A stretch of DNA of 64,000 nt. Origin: Mycobacterium sp. SMC-8 (GTDB lineage Bacteria > Actinomycetota > Actinomycetes > Mycobacteriales > Mycobacteriaceae). Made by a program: the position numbers and the translations under genes. The stretch is from positions 1,550,001-1,614,000 of the forward strand of contig NZ_CP079865.1 in the NCBI RefSeq assembly GCF_025263565.1. Reading direction: 5' to 3'. The first letter of the stretch is position 1; each line of letters begins with the position of its first letter. Positions 9,502 to 18,451 of this stretch are shown here, piece after piece. Below the pieces are notes generated by a model. It was given only the letters and a program-made list of their open reading frames with translations. It was not told the DNA's origin and searched no databases.

Positions 9502-10990
9502 TGGGAGTCGACCAGCGAGTCTTCACCCGATAGCGATCTGTTGAGGGGACGCTGGTCACCGAGCCGCTGGCCGGTGAGCACTGTGCACGCCCTGAGGCGC
9601 TTTTCGACTTCTAGGGCTAGATCGTGCCCCGGCCGGTCGGTGAGGTCACCTATAGCGCTGATGGGGTGTCGTGCTTCGAGCACTGATCCATTAGGTTGCC
9701 GCCGGGTGTCCTTCGGCTCGAACAGGTTTCACCCGATATCGAGCAGGGAGGCGAGTTGACGATCTTCGTTGGAGACGATTGGGCCGAGGACCACCACGAC
9801 ATACATTTGATGGACGCCGACGGGATCACGCTGGCATCGCGTCGGCTCCCGGAGGGACTTGCCGGGATCGGTGGGTTCCACGAACTGGTGGCCACCCACG
9901 CCGACGAACCTGACCAGGTGGTGATCGGCATCGAAACCGACCGCGGCTTGTGGGTCGAAGCGCTGGCCGGAGCCGGTTACCAGGTGTTCGCCGTCAACCC
10001 GCTCGCGGTGGCCCGCTACCGCGACCGCCACCAGGTATCGGGCGCGAAGTCCGATGCCGCCGACGCCAAGGTGTTGGCCGATCTGGTGCGCACCGACCGC
10101 CACAACCACCGTCCGATCGCCGGGGACACCCCCGACGTGGAGGCGATCAAGGTGCTGGCCCGGACCCATCAGAACCTGATCTGGGCGCGCAACCGCAACA
10201 CCAACGCACTGCGCTCGGCGCTGCGGGAGTACTACCCGGGCGCGTTGGAGGCCTTCGACTCGCTGTCTGACCGCGATGCCCTGGCCATCCTGGGTCGCGC
10301 ATTCACCCCGGCCGACGCCGCCCGCTTGAGCGTCTCCAAGATCCGATCGGCACTCAAAGCCGCGGGCCGACAACGCAACCTCGACGCCAGAGCGCTGGAG
10401 ATTCAAACCGCCCTGCGCACCGAGCACCTCGCCGCCCCGCCCGCGGTCACCGCCGCGTTCGGGGCGAGCACCCGCGCAGCGGTCGCCATCATCGCCGAGA
10501 TCAACCATCAGATCGCCGCCCTCGAGACCGAACTGGCGACACATTTTGAGACACACCCGGACGCCGACATCTACCTCTCCCTGCCAGGACTCGGTGTCAT
10601 CCTCGGCGCCCGGGTGCTCGGTGAGTTCGGGGACGACCCGAACCGCTACACCACCGGCAAGTCTCGCAAAAACTACGCCGGAACCTCACCACTAACCGTC
10701 GCGTCGGGCAAGAAACGCGCCGTGCTGGCCCGCCACGTCCGCAACCGCCGCCTCTACGACGCGATCGACCAATGGGCCTTCTGCGCCCTGACCAACAGTC
10801 CCGGTGCCCGCACGTTCTATGACCAGCACCGCGCCGCCGGCGATACCCACCACCAAGCCTTACGCGCCCTCGGTAACCGCCTCGTCGGCATCCTGCACGG
10901 CTGCCTGCGCCACCACACCGCCTACGACGAACACAAAGCCTGGGCACACCGCCAGCCCACCCCAGATACCCAAGCCGCTTGACAACCTAC
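9502..10990 (+). mobile_element. IS110-family element, ends not resolved
   Basis: The IS110 transposase gene is preceded by about 250 bp of non-coding DNA (9502-9755) and followed by very little, as is usual for the IS110 group. The long left end is where these elements encode the structured bridge RNA (seekRNA) that guides target choice. IS110 elements lack terminal inverted repeats and large target duplications, so the exact ends cannot be set by eye. The limits given are the nearest flanking features. Confidence 0.7.
9756..10982 (+). CDS. IS110-family transposase (DEDD recombinase)
   Basis: 408 aa from TTG 9756, chosen because GGGAGG lies about 5 bp upstream and the product then starts TIFVGDDWAEDHHD, the usual N-terminus. 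The N-terminal DEDD RuvC-like half has IGIETDRGLW and the SGAKSDAADAKVLADLVRTD block. The C-terminal transposase_20 half has LPGLGVILGARVLGEFG, with RKNYAGTSPLTVASGKK. It appears intact. Confidence 0.93.
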   Translation: MTIFVGDDWAEDHHDIHLMDADGITLASRRLPEGLAGIGGFHELVATHADEPDQVVIGIETDRGLWVEALAGAGYQVFAVNPLAVARYRDRHQVSGAKSDAADAKVLADLVRTDRHNHRPIAGDTPDVEAIKVLARTHQNLIWARNRNTNALRSALREYYPGALEAFDSLSDRDALAILGRAFTPADAARLSVSKIRSALKAAGRQRNLDARALEIQTALRTEHLAAPPAVTAAFGASTRAAVAIIAEINHQIAALETELATHFETHPDADIYLSLPGLGVILGARVLGEFGDDPNRYTTGKSRKNYAGTSPLTVASGKKRAVLARHVRNRRLYDAIDQWAFCALTNSPGARTFYDQHRAAGDTHHQALRALGNRLVGILHGCLRHHTAYDEHKAWAHRQPTPDTQAA

Positions 10991-11119
10991 GGTCCTGGGA
11001 TGTCTAGCCCCGCCGCAACACTTCGGTTCGCCAACAAACAAGATCTTTTCGCGAGCAGCCTGCCCACGGGTTACGCAGACCAGTGCGTGTTTGTCGGGGG
11101 CATGCGGTAGGAGACGTAT

Positions 11120-13141
11120 GTGGATGTCGAAGACACAGCGCCAGAGGCCCGCAGTACCCAATTCGAGTCAGCATGGTCAGCATTCGACGACGCGACACGT
11201 GCAGCAGAACGCATGGCGAGCACGTGGAACGATCTGGTCGCGACGGATCTGTTCAGAGCCAACGTTCACGTCGATGGCGCCGGAAATGGACGTGTCGACG
11301 TCCTAATTGATGAATACGAGGGTCACCGACTCCGCGACTTGGAGCTGCATACCCGCGCGTTCGTCGATGCGCTGATGACGAGCGCACGCGAAGCACTGCG
11401 CGCCACCGAGCAGATTGTCTCAGGCCCGTTGGGCCCACCCCAGATCGAGCACCTCCCGCTTTTCGGTACAGAATCTGAATTTCTTGCGTTCGTTGAGTCG
11501 GGAGCATTGTCGGGGCTGCGACCTGATCAGATCCAATTGATCGAACAGTTCCAGCCCTACTACTGGGCTGATGCCATCAAACCAGCTCATCAACGATTCG
11601 GCGTAGTCGTGACGCGCCTGTACGGCCTCGCGACGCCCGCACAACCGGAAGCCCGTCCCCTAGCGGCGTTTTGGGTCCAGTCCGCGCTCCCCGCCTTGGA
11701 AATAGATCCACCGGCGATAGTCACTCAGTTGCAAACCTACCCCGATGGGGTGCTCGTCGATTCGCATCTGGTCGCCACGTTCCGTGTGCCTCCGGGTACC
11801 TCGCCGCAGTGCACCCCCAATATCGCCATTGATGCCATCCTCAATACCGAGCCCTGGCCCGACAGCCCCGACGACAACATGAGTGTCCAATGCCGCGAAC
11901 TCCTACGAGCGATTCATGAGCTCATCGTGGCCTTCGAGCGTTCAGTGGGGCTCCGGGCACCGCTCAATGATGGCCACTTTCGGCTTATCCCAGCCGAAGA
12001 CGATCCCCTGTGGGCGCGAGTAGACACAAGCGATAACCCTGATGTCGAGGCAGGCCTTGCTCGATCCGACATTGGTCTCGCAACCTATCGTTCAGGGGAC
12101 GACCTCATCATGCTGGTTCAGCGACCCGACGACGTCTATGGACGAATAGTCCCGATGGCCGGCGATCTCGATCCGGCCGCAAATCGTGGTGTAGCGGCCG
12201 AGGATGCGAGTCGTGACTCAGCGGCCCAATGGGGCCTTCCGGATTTCGTCTTCAGGCCTGAAACAGTTCAACGTGGCAGTGCTACAAGAGAAGTCGGCGA
12301 CGGAACCGTCATCAGCGGTGCTCGCGGACTAGCCATTCAAGTGAAGGCGAGGACCAACGCGGCCACAACTGACGATCGTGAGCGCAAATGGATCGCCAAG
12401 AAGGCCAAGGAAGGAGCGCGGCAGGCAAGCGGATCCGTCAGGACAGTTCAGCGCGGACCCATTGCGCATACAAACGCACGCGGTCGGTCAATCACCGTCG
12501 ACGGTAATGCGATTCAGTGGGTCGGCGTGGTGATCATCGACCATGACACACCCCCAGACAACGTGTCCGCCTATTCAGAAACGGTGCCGATCCCCTACGT
12601 CGTCATCCTGAGGAGAGAATGGGAGTTTCTGTTCGATCAACTGCGTTCGACGACCGCCGTCGTGGACTACCTGCATCGCATCGCCGGGCATGTTGTAGCG
12701 CCTGGCAAGCACGCCACTCATTACTACGAGCTAGCACTTGCCGACGAACGGACGCCACCGGACTTCGAACGATCTGGCATCCCGGCCTGCCTCAACGACC
12801 CGGAGCTTCGCACCTCACGACCGACACTGCCACTTGAACCGGCAAGCGCAGCAGACGAATACGGGGTGCGAATGTATCGCCAGATCCTCGAAGACGTTGC
12901 GGAAAGCCGACGGGTCGGCGACGAGGCAGACCGCTTGTTTGTACTGCACCTGCTCGACAAGCTTTACGTAGCCGAGCGCGCCGTTGTTGGCCGACTGCTG
13001 TTGACCAACATGAGCAAAGCACCCCGGGTCGACATCGGCACCACCCGTTGGGATTTTCGACGCTATCTACTCGGCGAGACCGACCTTTGTTGGCCGTCGC
13101 TCAGGATGCAGACGATGGCGTCACTGTGGATGCAGACGTGA
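11120..13141 (+). CDS. large protein with PD-(D/E)XK/NERD-like motif
   Basis: 673 aa from GTG 11120, with a GGTAGGAG ribosome site about 7 bp upstream. I do not recognise the whole protein. Around residues 390-410 it reads VGDGTVISGARGLAIQVKAR, an Asp-x(n)-Gln/Glu-x-Lys nuclease-like core with the same layout as in the first cargo gene. It is followed by a basic helix rich in Lys and Arg. The last 15-20 residues (LRMQTMASLWMQT) look like readthrough into foreign sequence, so the native C-terminus may have been replaced by the adjoining DUF6431-type unit. The 3' 185 bp of this gene is repeated at 16943-17127 because of the IS1634 insertion. A defence nuclease is the likeliest role, by inference. 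Confidence 0.6.
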   Translation: MDVEDTAPEARSTQFESAWSAFDDATRAAERMASTWNDLVATDLFRANVHVDGAGNGRVDVLIDEYEGHRLRDLELHTRAFVDALMTSAREALRATEQIVSGPLGPPQIEHLPLFGTESEFLAFVESGALSGLRPDQIQLIEQFQPYYWADAIKPAHQRFGVVVTRLYGLATPAQPEARPLAAFWVQSALPALEIDPPAIVTQLQTYPDGVLVDSHLVATFRVPPGTSPQCTPNIAIDAILNTEPWPDSPDDNMSVQCRELLRAIHELIVAFERSVGLRAPLNDGHFRLIPAEDDPLWARVDTSDNPDVEAGLARSDIGLATYRSGDDLIMLVQRPDDVYGRIVPMAGDLDPAANRGVAAEDASRDSAAQWGLPDFVFRPETVQRGSATREVGDGTVISGARGLAIQVKARTNAATTDDRERKWIAKKAKEGARQASGSVRTVQRGPIAHTNARGRSITVDGNAIQWVGVVIIDHDTPPDNVSAYSETVPIPYVVILRREWEFLFDQLRSTTAVVDYLHRIAGHVVAPGKHATHYYELALADERTPPDFERSGIPACLNDPELRTSRPTLPLEPASAADEYGVRMYRQILEDVAESRRVGDEADRLFVLHLLDKLYVAERAVVGRLLLTNMSKAPRVDIGTTRWDFRRYLLGETDLCWPSLRMQTMASLWMQT

Positions 13142-13489
13142 TTTCGGGGGTCGGTCTGCATTGTGACGGGGTAATCGTCGCGGCGACGCGGTGGTCGTCA
13201 TGGTGACGACTGTCGGCAGGCATGGTGATGACGCCCCCGGCGGCAGCGCGGGGACGTCGGAGGGTCAGCCGGGTGGCGCCAGAAGGCGGCCGCGGGTGTA
13301 CATCCCGATCAGGGTCCACGGCGGCTCACCGAGGGCGTAGCGGCGGCGGTCCCAGTAGGCCGCTGCCGACAACAGCGACAGCGCGTGGTGCAACATGTTC
13401 CCTCGGTAGCGCAGCGCGGTGAACGTGTCGGGGTCCAGGGCGAGCAGCTGCTCGGTCCCGTCGCGTGCGAGACGGTCCAGGTGCTCTGG
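12957..13489 (+). repeat. 533-bp target duplication, left copy (IS1634 copy 1)
   Basis: Identical to 16943-17475 at a constant offset of 3986 bp. It ends exactly where the IS1634-family element starts. It covers the 3' end of the nuclease-like gene and the 3' part of the DUF6431-type gene. Confidence 0.92.
13265..13489 (-). pseudogene. 3' fragment of DUF6431-type gene
   Basis: Encodes PEHLDRLARDGTEQLLALDP...RGRLLAPPG, identical to the C-terminal third of the complete gene at 17251-17865. It exists only because the IS1634 insertion duplicated 533 bp of its target. The frame runs a few codons into the IS end. Confidence 0.85.
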
Positions 13490-13509
13490 CCCGAGTTGGG
13501 TCATTTGGC

Positions 13510-15156
13510 TTAGTGCCTTGAATTCTCGGCGTTCAGTGCGTTGAGGATTGCGTTGACCTCGGTGTTTAGGGCTGGCGGGTAGGTGGCGATGACGCCGTTG
13601 AGGTCGATGGTGGCTGATCGCAGGGGTTTGAGGGTGCGTAGGAATCGGCGCAGTGACAGGCCGGTGCGGGTCTGGACTTCGCGGCTGACGGCCAGGGCGG
13701 TGAACACGATGGTCAGGTGGGCTTCGATGGCGTCGCGGGTGCGGGCGAACATGGGCCGGGCAGCGAGGTCGGATTTGGACATCCGGAAGGACGCCTCGAC
13801 GTGCCAGAGGTCGTGGTAGCTGGCGACCACTTCGGTCGCGGGCATCAGTGCGGCGTCGATGTTGGTGACGTAGCCCTTGAGCCCGACCAAGCGGCGGGCG
13901 CGCTGCAACGACGCCTCGTCAAATTCTTGGGAACCGTTGCAGTTCTTGATGAACCGCGGTACCCGCGCGGCTTTCTCGCCGGCGACGACCGCGCGGGCCT
14001 TGTTCTCCTGCAGGTTGAGCGTCTTGGTGTCGCGCACCGCGCGTTTGGTCGAGTACGCCCACACCGCCCGCCAGGACTTGGTGTGGGTCGCCGGATCCCA
14101 GACGGGCTCGGCTTTGCGCTTGGGGTCGCTGGTCTTGGTCGCGGTGCCGCGTCGATCGCGTGGGGTGATGGTGTCGATGATCTGGCCATCGGTGAAGAAG
14201 TCGCCGTGCCAATGGAAGTGCGAGGCCAGATCGTTGGGCGCTTTGGTAACCCTCGATCCGACGATGAACCGCAACCCTGCCTCATCAAGTTCGCGCAGAT
14301 TGCCGCTGGCCAGCATGCCCGCATCAGCGACGACGACAATGTCGGTGATCTCGTGGCGGGCTTGGAATGCCTTCACGATCGGCACGATCGTCAGAGTTTC
14401 GGCCTTGTTTCCTTCGAAACAGCCGATTTCCAAGGGGAATTCGCACCGATCGACCAGCAGCCCGACCACGATCTGCGGGTCCACTCGGCGTTCCTTGGAG
14501 TACCCCACGCGGCGTAGGTCGTCTTCCTTGTCGGCCTCGAAATACAGGGTCGTGACGTCGTAAAGCACCAGGCTGACATCACCGGCGGTGCGGGCGTGGG
14601 CGAAACACGCTGCGGCGATCTGGTCGCGGTAACCACCACCGCGGGCACGGCGCAGGGTGCGCTTGCGGGTCGACAGTGACGCTGAGGTACGTCCCAGCTC
14701 GGCGAGGACCCGATCGGCGTCGAGCAGGCTGGTCGGCTCGACCACCCGGGCGATGACCAGGTCACGGAAGACCTCATCGCCGACCGCGTCGTCGAACCCC
14801 AGGCTGGCATACACCTGCGCCAGGGCGTCATACAGCAGCCCGCTGCAGCTCTTGAGCACCCGCGGCCGCACCACCAACTCCCGTACTGCGGATTCTCCAG
14901 CATCCTCGGTGAACAGCATGCCAGCTGGCGGTGGAACCATATGGGCTCGAACGGCTTTCGGCGTGATCCCCAGATCCAACTCGCCTTGGGTGTCATCGGC
15001 CAACAGCCGGCGGGCCTCCTCGAGCAGCAGACCCAGCTCGGCGTCATCACGCGCAGAGCCCACATGGCGCACGATCCGGCGGCGGCCATCGACGGATTCG
15101 GCGATCTGGACCGCGGTCGCGCCCGAGGCCGTGCGCACCCGCCGAATCCACACCAT
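13510..15156 (-). CDS. IS1634-family transposase, copy 1
   Basis: 548 aa, intact, from ATG 15156. The N-terminus MVWIRRVRTASGATAVQI is typical of actinobacterial IS1634-family enzymes. DDE features are LVLYDVTTLYFE (first Asp), DIVVVADAGMLASGN (second Asp) and a C-terminal block HDLWHVEASFRMSKSDL with the Glu. It differs from copy 3 by a few substitutions, for example CEF versus CGF near residue 239. Confidence 0.93.
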   Translation of the reverse strand: MVWIRRVRTASGATAVQIAESVDGRRRIVRHVGSARDDAELGLLLEEARRLLADDTQGELDLGITPKAVRAHMVPPPAGMLFTEDAGESAVRELVVRPRVLKSCSGLLYDALAQVYASLGFDDAVGDEVFRDLVIARVVEPTSLLDADRVLAELGRTSASLSTRKRTLRRARGGGYRDQIAAACFAHARTAGDVSLVLYDVTTLYFEADKEDDLRRVGYSKERRVDPQIVVGLLVDRCEFPLEIGCFEGNKAETLTIVPIVKAFQARHEITDIVVVADAGMLASGNLRELDEAGLRFIVGSRVTKAPNDLASHFHWHGDFFTDGQIIDTITPRDRRGTATKTSDPKRKAEPVWDPATHTKSWRAVWAYSTKRAVRDTKTLNLQENKARAVVAGEKAARVPRFIKNCNGSQEFDEASLQRARRLVGLKGYVTNIDAALMPATEVVASYHDLWHVEASFRMSKSDLAARPMFARTRDAIEAHLTIVFTALAVSREVQTRTGLSLRRFLRTLKPLRSATIDLNGVIATYPPALNTEVNAILNALNAENSRH

Positions 15157-15202
15157 CCAGGCAGCCTACTGACCCAAATTAGTGCCTAGCACGGGCACTA
15201 AG

Positions 15203-16871
15203 CCTGGATACACCGATCGGCGGTTGGTGTGGGGTTGAATCTGGTTGTGAGGCTTTGAGCTGATGTATAGGTCCCAGTGGGCGTGGCTGATCGCCCGATC
15301 TCGGTATCGGGTTGTTCCTGTTGGTGTTTCGCGTCGAAGGCCGGTAGGGAGTGGTCTGATTAGGCCGTGAGCGGCTGATATCGGCCGAAGAGGTTGCCGA
15401 ACAGCAAGTTCCATGCGTGTTCCCAGGGCCAGTTGCGCGGCAGGTGCAACGTCAGCCGTCGTGCCGAGGAGGCGATGCGTGCGGGCACGGTGATCAGCGT
15501 GCGGCGGATGGTGGCGGTGCGGGCCTTGGCCAGCGTGGGGCCGGTGAGGGTGGCCGCGGCGCGGGTGAGGTTGAACGCGATGACCGCCAGCACCAACCAT
15601 GCACTATTGGCCGAGAACCGGCCTGACGGTAGATGGGCCAGCGCGGAGGCTTTCAGGTCGGCGTGGACCTGTTCGATGATCGCGTGGCCGCGGTGAGTCT
15701 TGTCGGCGGTGACGGTGTCCAGATCGGTGGTCGTAAAGAAGGCGTGAAACCGCCAGGTGTCGAACAGGGTGGCCTGTCCATCGCTGGTGGGGTTCAGGTC
15801 GGGGATGCGGCGTACCACCAAGCGGCCCGGGACCTGCTGGTGGGTTTTCTTGGAGCTGAACGCGGTGAATCCGATCTCGGCGACCTCGGCCCGGGAGATC
15901 CATTGGCCGGTGTTTTCGTCGTAGACGGCGTCGGTGTACTCGATCGAGGTCCACGCATCATCGTTGATGGCCGCGATCGCAGCCTTGACTTTCGAGTCCA
16001 GGGGCACGGTGATCGACACCTCGGCGCCACCGCGCAGCGCCGCGCCCACGCTGCGGTGACCGTAGAACGCCGAATCGGCGCGGACCAGCGGCTTGCTGGT
16101 GGCCTCGGGTGAGCGCAGCCGTGTCACAGTGGACAGGGTGTCGCTGATCATGCGGGCAGCTCCGCGTGGGGAGCCACACGAGCCTTTGCGCAGGCGTTGG
16201 GCGGCGATCACCGGAGCACACTGACCGGTGGTGACCGTGGCCAGCAGGGCGTTGAGACCCCGGACTCCGGAGTAGCCGTAACCGGATCCTTGCTTGCTGT
16301 AGCCGTGGACTTCGATGATGGTGTCGTCGAGATCGACCAGCACGGGGCCGTCGATGCCGGCCAGCACCGGGGTGCGTTCGTGCAGGCTCGCCAGCACCCG
16401 CGCCGCGATGGCGTCGAGTTGGCGGACGTGGCCGAAGCTGAATTCCCGCAGGAACGAGCCCAGCGTCGAGGGTGCATACGGACGGTCGAACACCGTGCGC
16501 ATCGCGCCGTGGCGCAGCAGGCGCATATCGTCGATGCTGTCCGCGCCAGCGACCATCCCCGCGACCAGCGCGCTCACCTTCGCCCCCGCGTTGGAGCCCT
16601 TGTCCGTGGGCACCGTGAGGTGCTCATCAGCCAACGCGGCCAGACCGCATTCTTGCGCCAACGCGGTGATCGGGACCAGTCCGGCGCACGACACCAGGTT
16701 CGGATCATCGAAGCGGGCCGCCGCGACGGGCCGAGTGTGAGATAGTTGCATCTACGAGATGCCCTTCGTAGTGGCTGAATTGGATCCTGAACAAATCTCA
16801 TTCTCCCACCACGACAGGGCATTTCGCTGTTTCAACCCACTCCAGGCCGCCACCTAATCGGTGTATCCAGG
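15203..16871 (-). mobile_element. IS1380-family element B, nested in IS1634 copy 1
   Basis: Perfect 15-bp inverted ends CCTGGATACACCGAT and ATCGGTGTATCCAGG. The 5-bp duplication CTAAG lies at 15198-15202 and 16872-16876. The uninterrupted sequence is seen in the other two IS1634 copies (GGCACTAAGCGGAG). Length is 1669 bp. It belongs to a different subgroup from element A at 7879. Confidence 0.93.
15360..16751 (-). CDS. IS1380-family transposase (element B)
   Basis: 463 aa, from ATG 16751. IS1380 hallmarks are GPVLVDLDDTIIEVHGYSKQ (first catalytic Asp), PLVRADSAFYGHRSV (second Asp) and HAIIEQVHADLKASALAHLP (Glu in the C-terminal third). It ends in the family tail LHLPRNWPWEHAW. Intact. Confidence 0.93.
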   Translation of the reverse strand: MQLSHTRPVAAARFDDPNLVSCAGLVPITALAQECGLAALADEHLTVPTDKGSNAGAKVSALVAGMVAGADSIDDMRLLRHGAMRTVFDRPYAPSTLGSFLREFSFGHVRQLDAIAARVLASLHERTPVLAGIDGPVLVDLDDTIIEVHGYSKQGSGYGYSGVRGLNALLATVTTGQCAPVIAAQRLRKGSCGSPRGAARMISDTLSTVTRLRSPEATSKPLVRADSAFYGHRSVGAALRGGAEVSITVPLDSKVKAAIAAINDDAWTSIEYTDAVYDENTGQWISRAEVAEIGFTAFSSKKTHQQVPGRLVVRRIPDLNPTSDGQATLFDTWRFHAFFTTTDLDTVTADKTHRGHAIIEQVHADLKASALAHLPSGRFSANSAWLVLAVIAFNLTRAAATLTGPTLAKARTATIRRTLITVPARIASSARRLTLHLPRNWPWEHAWNLLFGNLFGRYQPLTA

Positions 16872-16942
16872 CTAAGCGGAGACATCACCCCAGCTCAAGA
16901 CACCGCCACCCTACAAAACTGACCAAAGTGACCCAACTCAGG

Positions 16943-17127
16943 ACAAGCTTTACGTAGCCGAGCGCGCCGTTGTTGGCCGACTGCTGTTGACCAACATGAG
17001 CAAAGCACCCCGGGTCGACATCGGCACCACCCGTTGGGATTTTCGACGCTATCTACTCGGCGAGACCGACCTTTGTTGGCCGTCGCTCAGGATGCAGACG
17101 ATGGCGTCACTGTGGATGCAGACGTGA
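16943..17127 (+). pseudogene. 3' fragment of the nuclease-like gene
   Basis: Repeats the last 61 codons and stop of the gene at 11120-13141 without a start. It is a by-product of the IS1634 target duplication. Confidence 0.85.
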
Positions 17128-17475
17128 TTTCGGGGGTCGGTCTGCATTGTGACGGGGTAATCGTCGCGGCGACGCGGTGGTCGTCATGGTGACGACTGTC
17201 GGCAGGCATGGTGATGACGCCCCCGGCGGCAGCGCGGGGACGTCGGAGGGTCAGCCGGGTGGCGCCAGAAGGCGGCCGCGGGTGTACATCCCGATCAGGG
17301 TCCACGGCGGCTCACCGAGGGCGTAGCGGCGGCGGTCCCAGTAGGCCGCTGCCGACAACAGCGACAGCGCGTGGTGCAACATGTTCCCTCGGTAGCGCAG
17401 CGCGGTGAACGTGTCGGGGTCCAGGGCGAGCAGCTGCTCGGTCCCGTCGCGTGCGAGACGGTCCAGGTGCTCTGG
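16943..17475 (+). repeat. 533-bp target duplication, right copy (IS1634 copy 1)
   Basis: Starts directly after the right IS end at 16942 and is identical to 12957-13489. The original unbroken sequence continues to the right, so this side carries the complete DUF6431-type gene. Confidence 0.92.
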
Positions 17476-17865
17476 CGGTAGTCGGCGAAGCCAGCGGCGC
17501 ACGGTGGACACCGGCCGCCCCATGGTCGCCGCGATACGCCGGTGTCCGAGTCCATTTGCTTTGTGCAGCAATGCTGTTCCAATCACTGCGGTGGTGTCGG
17601 CATGGCGTGGCTGCAGAGCGGCGGGCATCACGATATGCGTTGACGAGCAGGACCGGCATCGCGTGCGGCGGGGGCGCACCGTGATCGTGGTCCCGTCGTG
17701 ATCGCGCACGGAGCGCCGCCTGCCGTAGCCCCAAGAAGTCAGCTGGCCGTCGCGGCACCGCGGGCAGCGGAGTTCGCCGGCGGCGAGCAGTTTCTCGGCC
17801 AGTTCGCCGGTGCGCGCGACGATCACCGCAGAGCCAGTCCATGATCCACCAGCCTTACCTATCAC
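17251..17865 (-). CDS. DUF6431-type zinc-ribbon/HTH protein
   Basis: 204 aa. Two CxxC pairs (CPRCRDGQ and CRSCSSTH, about residues 34-85) make a zinc ribbon. A homeodomain-like HTH follows, GLGHRRIAATMGRPVSTVRRWLRRL (residues about 110-135 of the frame), as in DNA-binding halves of transposases. Proteins of this kind are common in actinobacteria near mobile elements, and DUF6431 is my tentative family name. The GTG start at 17865 overlaps the stop of the small frame at 17862-18098, and a second GTG at 17826 is possible. Function unknown, probably mobile-element related. Confidence 0.6.
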   Translation of the reverse strand: MIGKAGGSWTGSAVIVARTGELAEKLLAAGELRCPRCRDGQLTSWGYGRRRSVRDHDGTTITVRPRRTRCRSCSSTHIVMPAALQPRHADTTAVIGTALLHKANGLGHRRIAATMGRPVSTVRRWLRRLPPEHLDRLARDGTEQLLALDPDTFTALRYRGNMLHHALSLLSAAAYWDRRRYALGEPPWTLIGMYTRGRLLAPPG

Positions 17866-18098
17866 CCGGGAACCGGGATAGGGGTCAGTTCGTGTTGGGC
17901 GACCGCAGAATCGACGCGTCCGCCGTCACCGATTGTGACGATCTCGGGATTCGGCATCGCGCCGGAGCCGAAATGGACTCTGCGCGAGCAGACCAGCGCG
18001 GGGTCCGTTCGTGGGCACGCTGATGATGCAGACGACCGCCGTCCCCGACCCGGGATTTCGACAACTTCAATGACGATCACCCCCGCCGTGGTCGTCAC
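17862..18098 (-). CDS. small hypothetical protein coupled to the DUF6431-type gene
   Basis: 78 aa from ATG 18098. No family recognised. The C-terminal half (FGSGAMPNPEIVTIGDGG...) looks like folded protein. Its TGA overlaps the GTG start of the next gene by 4 nt, which supports real translation. Confidence 0.4.
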   Translation of the reverse strand: MTTTAGVIVIEVVEIPGRGRRSSASSACPRTDPALVCSRRVHFGSGAMPNPEIVTIGDGGRVDSAVAQHELTPIPVPG

Positions 18099-18187
18099 AC
18101 AGAGGGACGGTCAACAACCTTCATCTGGCATACGCAGTCTGCAATCACTTCACCGACCGGCATAGGTACGCGTTCAAACTATGGGGC

Positions 18188-18436
18188 ATGCTGCGCCACC
18201 ACGAATGGATCACGCACCTAGAACCCGACCGACGAAGCGATGCGACAACGGTCGCAGTGATGCTGACTCCACGCCATGACAAGGTACGACCTTGGGATAC
18301 AACCCTATTCGCGCACTTCGGCGAAAGACCGTTGGACGACTACGAGCTGGAGTCGATGCGCAGGTTATGGAACAACCCCCAGAATTTTGCGCCTGACGTT
18401 GAGGTTGAGGCAGACGGTGGGTCAAATGACCAATAA
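18188..18436 (+). CDS. hypothetical protein, possibly 5'-truncated
   Basis: 82 aa from ATG 18188, ending 15 bp before the SEC-C gene. The same frame stays open and protein-like upstream to about 18074 (NNLHLAYAVCNHFTDRHRYAF) but has no start codon there. So it may be the tail of a gene cut by the DUF6431-type unit, conceivably the C-terminus of the nuclease-like gene at 11120. No domain recognised. Confidence 0.45.
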   Translation: MLRHHEWITHLEPDRRSDATTVAVMLTPRHDKVRPWDTTLFAHFGERPLDDYELESMRRLWNNPQNFAPDVEVEADGGSNDQ

Positions 18437-18451
18437 GAAAGGGTGACAATC

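Larger units (their letters stand above)
13490..16942 (-). mobile_element. IS1634-family element copy 1, carrying a nested IS1380
   Basis: Ends are CCCGAGTTGGGTCATTTGG at 13490 and, on the other strand, CCTGAGTTGGGTCACTTTGG at 16942. Without the nested IS1380 and its 5-bp duplication the element is 1779 bp, exactly the length of copy 3. It is flanked by 533-bp direct repeats. Long, variable target duplications are a known property of the IS1634 family. Confidence 0.92.

Noticed and set aside
13583..15172. Long plus-strand frames inside IS1634 copies (also at 30126-31579 and antisense at 49168-50623)
   Set aside because: Antisense to an identifiable transposase and repeated only because the IS is repeated.
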